DNA of 25,834 bases from SIG588 sp045591985 (lineage in GTDB: Bacteria; Bacillota; Clostridia; Oscillospirales; Acutalibacteraceae): NCBI GenBank assembly GCA_045591985.1, contig JAZNTV010000043.1, positions 1-25,834 on the forward strand. Direction: 5' to 3'. Each line of letters opens with the position of its first letter. The first letter of the stretch is position 1. The notes below the pieces were generated by a model. The model was not told where the DNA came from and made no database searches. It worked only from the letters and a program-made list of their open reading frames with translations. Shown piece after piece: positions 1 through 6,525 of this stretch. A program made the position numbers and the translations under genes.

Positions 1-498
1 GTTGATTTGATTGATTGCCATATAAAAACAGATATTATCTGACGTGGCATTGCTGATATTCTCCATAATGGTGTCATAGGTATCGCCGCGAATTTCGTTG
101 TGACGTTGCTTATCGCCGTCTAAACTCAGAAGAATCAAATCAGCTTCGGGTAGATCAATCGGGAATGTGCCGTTTGTAACCACATTGACAATAAGAAACC
201 CCATTTCTTTTGCCTCGACAACCAAGTCACGAAGTGATCGGCCACCGTCTTTCCAAAGAAATGTTTCGCCGCCACAAAAGAATAAAATGCGCACTCCCAT
301 ATCATACAGCTGCTGCATTTCCTGACAAATTTGTTTATATGGATGAACAATGGCGGTTATGTTATTAACAGAGCAGTGTTTACAATGTAGATTACATTTA
401 TCAGTAACAATTACAGTTCCAAGAATTGGCGTTTTCTTTTTTAAAAGAATCGTTTTGACACCAAAGGCGGCAAAATGCAAAAAAGATGATAATTTCAT
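1..498 (-). CDS. Radical SAM protein, N-terminal part (runs off left edge)
   Basis: This is the first 166 residues of an enzyme that binds a [4Fe-4S] cluster and S-adenosylmethionine to generate radicals. The CxxxCxxC motif is at C35, C39 and C42 (CNLHCKHC), after a beta-strand-like segment (TVIVTDK). A GGE motif follows at 76-78 (FFCGGETF), the usual SAM-amino-group contact, and a later LLSLDGD segment fits strand 4 of the radical SAM barrel. The C-terminal half, which would fix the substrate, lies outside the window, so the reaction cannot be named; the pattern recalls MoaA/HpnH/SkfB-like members. I chose the ATG at 498 because an AAAGAGG ribosome site lies 6 bases before it; the in-frame ATG at 504 would touch that site. 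A promoter lies just upstream. It diverges from repeat element A. Confidence 0.88.
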   Translation of the reverse strand, partial: MKLSSFLHFAAFGVKTILLKKKTPILGTVIVTDKCNLHCKHCSVNNITAIVHPYKQICQEMQQLYDMGVRILFFCGGETFLWKDGGRSLRDLVVEAKEMGFLIVNVVTNGTFPIDLPEADLILLSLDGDKQRHNEIRGDTYDTIMENISNATSDNICFYMAINQIN

Positions 499-535
499 AT
501 GCATCCTCTTTCGTGATAAATTGATAATTTTTCAT

Positions 536-564
536 ATTATAACATACATTAGCTTAAAAGTAAA
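536..564 (-). promoter_or_regulatory. Promoter of the radical SAM gene
   Basis: Read on the minus strand, TTTACT (564-559) and a perfect TATAAT (541-536) are separated by 17 bases. The start codon is about 38 bases beyond the -10 box. The -35 box is only a partial match to TTGACA. Confidence 0.6.
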
Positions 565-571
565 TTCAAGC

Positions 572-706
572 AGTATAAATTCCCACGAGTTACAAATAAT
601 AGTATCACGATTTGAATTTAAAGGAGATTTATATATGAAAGCAACAGGAATAGTTCGTAGAATCGATGCTGGTGTTATTAAAACACCAAGCATATATAAC
701 TGTTGA
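572..706 (+). repeat. Repeat element A (degenerate copy of the AbrB-leader element)
   Basis: This is the first of four related elements. It begins with GTATAAATTCCC, keeps AAGGAGATTTATATATG before the tiny reading frame, and ends where the promoter of the next gene starts. Compared with elements B and D the leader is diverged: the 5' arm that would pair with the ribosome site is only partly complementary, so the hairpin is weak here. After the conserved MKATGIVRRI codons there is a different hairpin (ATGCTGGTGTT near 665-675 with AACACC-A-AGCAT). No 3' terminator-like hairpin is present, unlike B, C and D. Confidence 0.6.
635..706 (+). pseudogene. Truncated SpoVT/AbrB-type leader frame, copy A (23 aa)
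   Basis: The frame encodes MKATGIVRRIDAG and then an unrelated tail to a TGA at 704-706. MKATGIVRRIDDLGR is the typical start of SpoVT/AbrB-family swapped-hairpin DNA-binding proteins. Here homology stops after about 12 residues, too short to form the domain. AAGGAG at 621-626 is a good ribosome site. It is either a broken regulator gene or a translated leader peptide; its stop codon overlaps the -35 box of the following gene. Confidence 0.6.
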
Positions 707-731
707 AAAAGTCAGAGTAATTTGATATAAT
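703..731 (+). promoter_or_regulatory. Promoter of the metalloprotease-like gene
   Basis: TTGAAA (703-708), a 17-base spacer and a perfect TATAAT (726-731) form a strong sigma-A-type promoter. The -10 box lies 36 bases before the start codon of the gene at 768. The -35 box overlaps the stop of the element A frame. Confidence 0.78.
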
Positions 732-767
732 GTATGTAAAGTATTTATTGTCTTAGGAGAAAATAAA

Positions 768-3700
768 ATGGCTAACTTTTGTGGTAAATGCGGTCAAAGA
801 GTAGATGCAAAAACCGGATTGTGTCCTCAATGCGATCAGGCAATTTTGATGAAAAAGAAAAAAAGAAAAAAATCGGTTAGATCTGTTATTGCGATATTGT
901 GTTGTATTAGTATAATTGCCGTTGGAGTTTTTGCAGCTTTAAGATTCTTTAATGATGATACTGTTTTATATACATATGGTGAATACAATTCTTTTATGGA
1001 GGGCTTTACTGATGTTATTGTAACTGATGAAAAGTCAGCTATAGAAGCTGTTGGCTCTGTATCTAAATCTTTAGGCATAGATAATGCAACAGAGGAACTA
1101 AAAGTAAGCAATGTGCAAACGGTTAAGGATGATCGTTTTTACCGAATACAACAATATTACAACGAAATTCCTGTATATGGTAGGAGTATAGTTGTTACAG
1201 CCGATAAAAACGGTTATGCTCTATCTTTAACATCGAATTACAAACAAACATCCAAAGGCATTGATTTAGAGCCGAAAGCAACTCAAACCGAAATAGCGAA
1301 ATCAATAACGGAATATTTGAAAATAGATAATCTTTCAATCCCCAATATAAGTCAGGACAATCTTGTTATTTACAATCTTGGTGAGAAAGAGATTTTAGCC
1401 TATACTGTGACAATAAACGGGTTAGGCACAGTAATTGTAGATGCGGATACAGCCGAGGTCATTCATTATGTAAAACTTTTCAATGACATTACAGCAGAGG
1501 TAAAATCAAAAGATGGCACAGTATCTTCAATCGGTTGGCAAAACGATGATGGTAGTTACCATTTATACAACGATGAACACAAAATCGAAGTTTTTGATGT
1601 AAAAGGTATCAACACTGTAATTGATGATGAAGGCAGAGTGCATACAAACTTCAAAGATTATGGTATAGATACTATATATTCCAAAAACAATAAATTTGAT
1701 AATGATGCGATTATACTCTTAAATGATGTTATTGATATTTCAGACTATTACAAAAATTTAGGTTTTGGTGGGTTTGAGCAAGTTCACGCCGCAATAAATG
1801 ATAGTTACGATAATGGTAAAAATGCACGTGGCGGTGGTGGTGAATTTGATGGAAAAGATTGTGCAATAATGTTGATAGGCAAAAAATTTGATTTTGCCAA
1901 TAAAGATGTTACCGCACACGAATACACTCACGCTGTTACAGGGTTGCTTGTTGGTTGGAGTGGAAATCATACAGAAAACTCGGCTTTGAATGAGGCTTAT
2001 TCTGATGTTTTTGGTTCTTTATATGAAAACAACCAAAATCCCGACTGGCAAATGGTTCACTTATCAGAAGTTATAAGAGATTTGACAAACCCATCACAAA
2101 CGAACAGTTATGATAATATGGCAGACATTGATGATGCGGATGGCTACAATCAATATACTCTTTCAACTATTGTATCTCACTCTGCATATTTGATGTGGAA
2201 TGGTATTGATGGAAGTGAAAACAGAAAAATAAATGCAACGACATTAAGTGAAATATGGTATAGATCAATGTTGTTGTTACAATCTGACGCAGATTTTTCT
2301 CAATGCAGAAATGCGGTAGAGTTGTCTACCCGAATGATGTTAAAAAACAACCAACTAACCGAGGAACAGTATAGAACTGTTGTTACTGCATTTGAACGAG
2401 TGGGCATTGAAAATGCTACATTTACCTATACAGAAACCGTAAAGAACAAATTTGATTTATCAGTTTTGAGTAGCGAAGAAACAGAAAATGTGCATTTTAA
2501 GCTTGAAGTTATTAAAATGCCAACTATTAAAGCTGGCCCCGGAATTATTAACAACGAAATGCCAAAGTTGGTTATGGAGAAAACTGCAATTACCGGACGG
2601 CAACCATTAGACTTGAAAGATGGGACATATGTACTTCGTATAACCGATGTTAGCGATGAACGTAATATATCGCAATCAATTAACATTAAAATTGTTGTTA
2701 ATGGCGATAGCAGTAATGCAAAAAATGAAGTTGTTGTTAATACAGACTTTACCGATGTAATAGTAGTTGTTTTGAATGAAAAACCGTCCGACAATAAAGA
2801 GGAACAGAATACAGATGCTACGGATGGTATCCTTTCCCCTGAATCAGCAGTTGATATTTATATGGCAAATAAGAGTGTTTGGATGGAGAATCCTGAATAT
2901 ATGCCGATGCAAGGCTATGGTTACTGTTTATTAGATTTGGATTTTGATGGAGTTTTGGAACTAATCAATAGTACAAATGATGGTAGTGGTAGGTATAGTT
3001 ATAATAAATTTTATAGGATCAACCTTGATAAATTAACAGTTGAGGAATTTCAAGCCCAATCAGAACAGCAAGAGGGTGGTATAGATTATTGCTATCTGGC
3101 TCATCAATCAAAATTGTTGAAAAATAAATCGACAGGCAACTTGTTTTATCTGTTTGAAGATTATTTGCGCGTTAGCACAGAAGAAGGTGTTGAATCTTAT
3201 GCCGAAGTTTATATGAAAGATAATATACTTTATGAAAACTTCCTTTTCTCTGAATACTGGCATCCTGATTATGATAACAACACTACAAATGAAATTAGAG
3301 AGTATAATTTCAAAGATGACGATGTTACCAAGTCTGAATACGAACAAAAAACTAATGCTTTCTATAGCGAAAATAAAGATATGAATTTGGTTTGGAAATG
3401 TATCTCAGGTAGCGAATTTGATAAAGGTACTGACAGTACACAAAAACAACTTTTATTGGATGCCTATCGCAGTTATTCGTATGATGGATTTTCTTTTGAT
3501 GATATAGACACCTACGATATTACGCCGAAAGATTCCGAAGAACCTCAATTAAACATCGAAAAAGCCAAGCAATATTCTATAGTAGATTATTATGGTATGA
3601 CTATTAACGATGTTACGCAAATCTGGGGTAAGGATTATACTATATTGAATGGCTTGATCGGCGGTGGTTGGGGCGGTATATACTATGAAGATAAAAGATG

Positions 3701-4001
3701 CCCCTTTACTTTTTGCTTTAAATCAACATCAATGCCTGCCAAATGTAATGGAGATGAATTATTATCCGGTATTATTGTTTATCCCGAAATGCAAGACGAT
3801 GATTTTTTTGCAATCGACAATATAAAACTTGTTTGTTCTCTCTCGGAAGTTTCTCAAAAATTGAACGGAACATCTTATGAAAACGAATTATATGGAGGAC
3901 AGTCTTATAGTTGTGAATTAGAAAACGGGGTTTTACTTGGTTTCACTTGGATAGATAATAACAATCTTCCATCGGAAATTAGCGCAACATTCATACGATA
4001 G
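768..4001 (+). CDS. Membrane-anchored thermolysin-like (M4) metalloprotease homologue with zinc ribbon
   Basis: The 1077-residue protein starts with a small zinc ribbon (C5, C8, C19, C22), a lysine-rich stretch (29-36) and one membrane segment (about 38-60), so the bulk should lie outside the cell. Residues about 75-240 resemble the FTP/PepSY propeptide of thermolysin-like proteases. The M4 catalytic region has the zinc motif HEYTH (384-388) and NEAYSD (408-413) with the third ligand E409. Where thermolysin has its second catalytic histidine (H231, VHxNS), the aligned segment reads QYTLSTIVSHSAYLM, placing Y463 at that position; H471 is nearby. Beyond about 560 there is a beta-rich part and an acidic DLDFDGVLELI module of the kind common in clostridial surface proteins. 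The start has AGGAG at 755-759. Base composition is clearly AT-rich against the housekeeping half. Secreted peptidase activity is likely from family but uncertain given the Y463 position. Confidence 0.82.
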   Translation: MANFCGKCGQRVDAKTGLCPQCDQAILMKKKKRKKSVRSVIAILCCISIIAVGVFAALRFFNDDTVLYTYGEYNSFMEGFTDVIVTDEKSAIEAVGSVSKSLGIDNATEELKVSNVQTVKDDRFYRIQQYYNEIPVYGRSIVVTADKNGYALSLTSNYKQTSKGIDLEPKATQTEIAKSITEYLKIDNLSIPNISQDNLVIYNLGEKEILAYTVTINGLGTVIVDADTAEVIHYVKLFNDITAEVKSKDGTVSSIGWQNDDGSYHLYNDEHKIEVFDVKGINTVIDDEGRVHTNFKDYGIDTIYSKNNKFDNDAIILLNDVIDISDYYKNLGFGGFEQVHAAINDSYDNGKNARGGGGEFDGKDCAIMLIGKKFDFANKDVTAHEYTHAVTGLLVGWSGNHTENSALNEAYSDVFGSLYENNQNPDWQMVHLSEVIRDLTNPSQTNSYDNMADIDDADGYNQYTLSTIVSHSAYLMWNGIDGSENRKINATTLSEIWYRSMLLLQSDADFSQCRNAVELSTRMMLKNNQLTEEQYRTVVTAFERVGIENATFTYTETVKNKFDLSVLSSEETENVHFKLEVIKMPTIKAGPGIINNEMPKLVMEKTAITGRQPLDLKDGTYVLRITDVSDERNISQSINIKIVVNGDSSNAKNEVVVNTDFTDVIVVVLNEKPSDNKEEQNTDATDGILSPESAVDIYMANKSVWMENPEYMPMQGYGYCLLDLDFDGVLELINSTNDGSGRYSYNKFYRINLDKLTVEEFQAQSEQQEGGIDYCYLAHQSKLLKNKSTGNLFYLFEDYLRVSTEEGVESYAEVYMKDNILYENFLFSEYWHPDYDNNTTNEIREYNFKDDDVTKSEYEQKTNAFYSENKDMNLVWKCISGSEFDKGTDSTQKQLLLDAYRSYSYDGFSFDDIDTYDITPKDSEEPQLNIEKAKQYSIVDYYGMTINDVTQIWGKDYTILNGLIGGGWGGIYYEDKRCPFTFCFKSTSMPAKCNGDELLSGIIVYPEMQDDDFFAIDNIKLVCSLSEVSQKLNGTSYENELYGGQSYSCELENGVLLGFTWIDNNNLPSEISATFIR

Positions 4002-4088
4002 GATGATTTTTTGTCCCTTTTACTAAAAAACTATCAACGATTATGTGTGTGGTGACACAACCACCCTAAAAATGAATTAAAACAGTAT

Positions 4089-4143
4089 AAATCTCCTTGT
4101 TTTACAGATACTAACAGTACAAATTTGTAAAGCAAGGAGATTT
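4089..4143 (+). promoter_or_regulatory. Hairpin that buries a ribosome binding site (element B)
   Basis: Bases 4089-4105 pair with 4127-4143 in a 17-bp stem with one G-U pair and a 21-base loop. The 3' arm contains AAGGAG (4134-4139) and the 5' arm contains its complement CTCCTT, so in RNA the ribosome site would be closed. In this copy extra sequence separates that site from the ATG at 4224, where a second ribosome site is used. Confidence 0.7.
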
Positions 4144-4153
4144 TTATTACGAG

Positions 4154-4211
4154 GGTACCGAGTAACAAGGTTCTCGGCACCTTTCAAAAATCTCAGATTT
4201 TTAGAAAGGTG
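4154..4211 (+). promoter_or_regulatory. Two mutually exclusive hairpins before leader frame B
   Basis: The first hairpin pairs GGTACCGAG (4154-4162) with CTCGGCACC (4173-4181), with one A-C mismatch. The second pairs CACCTTTC and AAAAAT (4178-4191) with ATTTTT and GAAAGGTG (4197-4211), with one bulged A. They share bases 4178-4181, so both cannot form fully at once. The 3' arm of the second holds most of the AAAGGTGAGG ribosome site of the frame at 4224. The arrangement would suit an RNA switch, but no ligand or family is recognised. Confidence 0.5.
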
Positions 4212-4223
4212 AGGTTCTTATAT

Positions 4224-4298
4224 ATGAAAGCTACAGGTATTGTAAGACGCATAGAGGAATATGGTATAATAGGACAAAAGTTGTCCAAACCCGCATAA
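4224..4298 (+). pseudogene. Truncated SpoVT/AbrB-type leader frame, copy B (24 aa)
   Basis: The frame encodes MKATGIVRRIEEYG and then a tail unrelated to AbrB, ending at TAA 4296-4298. Codons differ from copies A and D at most positions of the conserved ten residues without changing them. A promoter-like TTGTAA-N19-TATAAT (4240-4270) lies inside the frame; the 19-base spacing is also kept in copy C. Confidence 0.6.
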
Positions 4299-4325
4299 AT
4301 ACTAGATTTTCGCTGAGTCTTGTCC
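4272..4325 (+). repeat. Conserved core flanked by inverted arms (element B)
   Basis: A 19-base core, AAACCCGCATAAATACTAG (4287-4305), matches element C at all but one base. It is flanked by GGACAA (4272-4277) and TTGTCC (4320-4325). Another TTGTCC at 4281-4286 allows a short local hairpin. In element C the arms have different sequences but remain complementary. This looks like an RNA structure or a recombination-site-like unit; its function is unknown. Confidence 0.5.
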
Positions 4326-4358
4326 AACTCGATTTGCACAAATCAATATATACATAGC

Positions 4359-4386
4359 AAAAGCGGAGTGATTTCACTCCGCTTTT
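4359..4386 (+). terminator. Terminator-like hairpin ending element B
   Basis: AAAAGCGGAGTGA (4359-4371) and its exact complement (4374-4386) make a perfect stem with T tracts in both directions, so it could act on either strand. It is the 3' boundary of element B. Confidence 0.65.
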
Positions 4387-4575
4387 AATGCTTTTGCTTA
4401 CGTTCTTTTTTTGCCTTTTTAACTATCAAATTAAATCCGACCAAATTGTGTGAACACGCGTATATTATTTTATTTTATTTTGTTTATTTCGAAGGATGGC
4501 ATTCTTTTCTAACGATTTGTTACGTCGCTCGTATTCTTGGATATCGACTTTTTTAACATCCTTCCAGAATATCTG
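4387..4575. other. Non-coding stretch after element B
   Basis: This AT-rich stretch has no convincing gene. On the minus strand, 4465 to about 4565 keeps an open frame encoding a charged segment (KKVDIQEYERRNKSLEKN, ending in QNKIK and a stop) that looks more protein-like than the rest of that frame, which runs under the next gene. It may be the 3' remnant of a lost gene, but I recognise no family. Confidence 0.3.
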
Positions 4576-4604
4576 TTGACAATACTGTATTGGCGTGTTA
4601 CTCT
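4576..4604 (+). promoter_or_regulatory. Probable promoter of the gene at 4666
   Basis: A perfect TTGACA (4576-4581) is followed after 17 bases by TACTCT (4599-4604), a fair -10 box. Just beyond it CTCTCT-AAAC-AGAGAG forms a short hairpin in the leader. Confidence 0.5.
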
Positions 4605-4665
4605 CTAAACAGAGAGGAAAACTCTCGGTAAATACATAATTTATGTGCAGGAGGCGATTGGGTTT

Positions 4666-5142
4666 ATGGCAATTGTGAATCCTAATGAGTGGACAAGCCA
4701 GTATGTGCGAAACAACGAAGAAACGTGTGTTGAAATTTTGAAAAGACTTGCAGGCGCTCTGCAAGATTGCGTTGCTGAGAAAGATTATAGGCTTGCCCTT
4801 CAATGTTGTGACGGGATATGCAACGGTTTTTCTTTAATGGCAGGTATGAATCCAAACGCTTATGCACCAATGCTTTATGCGTATTCCTTTGTGCTGGCAG
4901 AGCTCTGCCTTTTTGGCGTTGGCGGAAGCGCGGGAATGCGTGCAGCAATTCCACCTTTGGAGGATGCGTTAGATTTCGCAAAGGATTGTGCAAAGCCTGG
5001 CAGGCGAACGGCAGAGCGAGCAAAAAAAGATGCGATCAAAATAGAAAATATGTTAAGAGATCTGCGCAACGGTTATTCCGTCGAACAAATCAGGCGGACA
5101 TATTGCCCTGACTTCCCAAATGATATTATAGATGGCATCTGA
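4666..5142 (+). CDS. Unrecognised 158-residue helical protein
   Basis: I do not recognise a family. The product begins MAIVNPNEWTSQYVRNNEE, shows no signal peptide, and appears mostly alpha-helical with amphipathic pairs (roughly 15-60 and 95-140), which could suit a TPR-like helical fold. The middle (about 62-92) is hydrophobic and glycine-rich but interrupted, so it is not a clear membrane span. The C-terminus (YSVEQIRRTYCPDFPNDI) reads like a helix and a short tail. I chose the ATG at 4666 because AGGAGG lies at 4649-4654; the GTG at 4645 sits before that site. By eye its GC content is higher than that of its island neighbours, which hints at a separate origin. A strong terminator follows. 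Confidence 0.7.
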   Translation: MAIVNPNEWTSQYVRNNEETCVEILKRLAGALQDCVAEKDYRLALQCCDGICNGFSLMAGMNPNAYAPMLYAYSFVLAELCLFGVGGSAGMRAAIPPLEDALDFAKDCAKPGRRTAERAKKDAIKIENMLRDLRNGYSVEQIRRTYCPDFPNDIIDGI

Positions 5143-5179
5143 GCTGCTGCATACTCCATTTTTCGTTCTCAATATAGGG

Positions 5180-5210
5180 ACTCCTCTGTGCATTGCACAG
5201 AGGAGTTTTT
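5180..5210 (+). terminator. Rho-independent terminator after the gene at 4666
   Basis: ACTCCTCTGTGC (5180-5191), a three-base loop and the exact complement (5195-5206) are followed by a run of five T. This is a canonical intrinsic terminator 37 bases after the stop codon. Confidence 0.85.
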
Positions 5211-5271
5211 CTCTACTGCGGTATAATCTCCGTGAGTTTACAGATACTAACAGCGTAATTTGTAAAATTAT

Positions 5272-5327
5272 TGCAGGGGCGGATGCCTACATCCGCCCGC
5301 GGGTCGATGTGGGCATCGACCCCTACA
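5272..5327. repeat. REP-like double hairpin inserted in element C
   Basis: The ends TGCAGGGG and CCCCTACA are near-inverted. Inside are two stems: GGGCGGATG (5277-5285) with CATCCGCCC (5290-5298), and GGGTCGATG (5301-5309) with CATCGACCC (5314-5322). This layout resembles short REP/BIME-like repeats scattered in many clostridial genomes. Its GC-rich composition contrasts with the surrounding AT-rich DNA, which supports insertion. Confidence 0.65.
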
Positions 5328-5349
5328 GATAGGAAAAGGGGAAAGATAT

Positions 5350-5412
5350 ATGAAAGCAACAGGCATTGTGAGAAGAATAGAGGAATGCGTTATAATAGGG
5401 CAAACCGTTTGA
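5350..5412 (+). pseudogene. Truncated SpoVT/AbrB-type leader frame, copy C (20 aa)
   Basis: The frame encodes MKATGIVRRIEECVIIGQTV and stops at TGA 5410-5412. Only the first 12 residues match the AbrB-type N-terminus. It uses AAGGGG (5336-5341) as its ribosome site. A promoter-like TTGTGA-N19-TATAAT (5366-5396) lies inside it with the same spacing as in copy B. Confidence 0.6.
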
Positions 5413-5449
5413 AACCCGCATAAACACTAGGGTTTTCGCCGGTTTGCCC
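5398..5449 (+). repeat. Conserved core flanked by inverted arms (element C)
   Basis: GGGCAAACCG (5398-5407) and CGGTTTGCCC (5440-5449) are perfect inverted arms. Between them lies the core AAACCCGCATAAACACTAG (5412-5430) shared with element B, and AAACCC (5412-5417) can itself pair with GGGTTT (5430-5435). The arms differ in sequence from those of element B but stay complementary. Confidence 0.6.
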
Positions 5450-5504
5450 CATTGAACGCATTGGTGTCAAAAACGGGTTTTCGGCGGTTTTTATACATAG
5501 CAAA

Positions 5505-5526
5505 AGCGAGGTGAATTCACCTCGCT
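5505..5526 (-). terminator. Palindromic terminator of the Fic gene and end of element C
   Basis: AGCGAGGTGAA (5505-5515) and its exact complement (5516-5526) form a perfect palindrome. On the minus strand it is followed by TTTTG, so it best serves the Fic gene, which ends at 5532. Confidence 0.6.
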
Positions 5527-5531
5527 GTATA

Positions 5532-6470
5532 TTATCTGAAATTCCTATGACAGTTTTGCTTTAAGAATTCTTTGATTTCTCCACTGTCCTTATCTTCATA
5601 ATAATTTATCAAAAGTTTTTTGAATTCAGGAATGTGATTTTCGGGTATAACCAAGAGTCCCCCCGCTTTTGAAATTAAATAGTGATTTGCAAATATAACC
5701 GATGCTCGTTTATTACCATCGTTGAAAATTTGTGTTTTCATACAGTAAAGGCAAAGGGTGATGGCAATATTTATTGGCTCATCATTTCGGTTTATAATTT
5801 CTAAAATGTTTTCAATAACAACAGTTTCAATAGGTAACTTCGGAACATAAGAAGTGCCGCCTATGGTTACGGGTACTCCTCTTATTCTGCCACCACTTGC
5901 AAAAAAGCCTTCATTTACAAGTTTTGCGATGTGGCAGAGAATAGAATAATCACTTTTCACCTGCAAAACGTCTTTATCAAGGATAAATTCCCAAGCGTGT
6001 TTGAGGTTTAAGATTTTTTGCACGTCGCTTGCCGTTACACCGTTTACTTTTCCGTTTTCGATAATATCCTCGGTTTGAGGAAAAGAGGTTGCAACACCTT
6101 CTAAAACTGCCTGTTCATAAATGGATAATTTCATATTCATTCGGGCAAAATCAAGATTTAAAAGCACATCGGGGGATAATTCGTTCTCGGTGAAACCTTT
6201 TTCAGCAAGCGCTTTTTCCACCTTGCGAATTTGCTTTCTGAGTTCCTTTGATTCCGCATTATTACGAAGCAAAAGCTGATATAGGGTATCAGAATACACA
6301 TCAACGTAGGTCGATGTCACTCGGCTACCGACACGCTTGCGAACATAAAGATATTTACCGCTTTTGTTTTCTTTTATTTCGGGCGTGCCATCATAAGCAA
6401 GTAGTTTAAGTCGGGCATACAAATCGGCTCGCTGCTCTAATAATTCTTGGATTTCTGGGTAATTGTTCAT
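5532..6470 (-). CDS. Fic-domain protein with glutamine at the catalytic histidine position
   Basis: The 312-residue protein has a charged N-terminal region with a helical segment (about 60-92) and a Fic domain at about 115-300. The Fic motif reads QIFNDGNKR (247-255) against the family's HxFxxGN(G/K)R: the phosphate- and metal-binding part is intact, but the base histidine is glutamine at 247. The target-docking flap is likely GGRIRGVPVTIGG (193-205). LEGVATS (123-129) matches the EG part of the inhibitory helix motif (S/T)xxxE(G/N), though the S/T position is not clear. Fic proteins usually transfer AMP from ATP to protein hydroxyls; with Q247 the activity may be weak, changed or absent, although such variants do occur in this family. 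The ATG at 6470 has AAGGAG 7 bases away. A consensus promoter and an inverted repeat precede it. Confidence 0.85.
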   Translation of the reverse strand: MNNYPEIQELLEQRADLYARLKLLAYDGTPEIKENKSGKYLYVRKRVGSRVTSTYVDVYSDTLYQLLLRNNAESKELRKQIRKVEKALAEKGFTENELSPDVLLNLDFARMNMKLSIYEQAVLEGVATSFPQTEDIIENGKVNGVTASDVQKILNLKHAWEFILDKDVLQVKSDYSILCHIAKLVNEGFFASGGRIRGVPVTIGGTSYVPKLPIETVVIENILEIINRNDEPINIAITLCLYCMKTQIFNDGNKRASVIFANHYLISKAGGLLVIPENHIPEFKKLLINYYEDKDSGEIKEFLKQNCHRNFR

Positions 6471-6484
6471 ACTAAAACTCCTTT

Positions 6485-6525
6485 TAGGGAACTTTTCATA
6501 AATTTATTATAATAATTGTTCCCTA
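6485..6525. promoter_or_regulatory. Candidate operator over the Fic promoter
   Basis: TAGGGAAC (6485-6492) and GTTCCCTA (6518-6525) are perfect 8-bp inverted repeats, one on each side of the -10 box. A repressor bound to both arms would block transcription; alternatively the downstream arm only acts in the RNA. No regulator gene with an obvious link is in the window. Confidence 0.5.

Larger units (their letters stand above)
4085..4386 (+). repeat. Repeat element B (full AbrB-leader element)
   Basis: The element runs from GTATAAATCTCC through a 17-bp hairpin, two further hairpins, the MKATGIVRRI frame, a core shared with element C (4287-4305) and the motif ACATAGCAAAAGCG, to a terminator-like hairpin. 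From 4085 to about 4144 it is nearly identical to element D; from the frame onward it resembles element C. It is therefore a mosaic. It follows the metalloprotease gene and precedes the gene at 4666. Confidence 0.72.
5221..5526 (+). repeat. Repeat element C (AbrB-leader element with an inserted double hairpin)
   Basis: The element begins GTATAATCTCC, keeps GTTTACAGATACTAACAG and AATTTGTAAA, and is then interrupted by a 56-base double-hairpin repeat at the place where B and D have the ribosome-site arm. It continues with AAGGGG and the MKATGIVRRI frame, the AAACCCGCATAAACACTAG core and ACATAGCAAAAGCG, and ends in a 22-base perfect palindrome. The sequestering hairpin is therefore lost here. 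Confidence 0.7.

Noticed and set aside
350..706. 118-codon frame that ends with the element A peptide
   Set aside because: It runs antisense through the radical SAM gene. Only its last 24 codons, from the ATG at 635 with AAGGAG before it, resemble a family.
4150..4185. Resemblance of GAGGGTACCGAG in element B to a T-box antiterminator
   Set aside because: The AGGGTGGNACCGCG consensus is not met, there is no terminator stem with a T tract after it, and no aminoacyl-tRNA or amino-acid gene follows.
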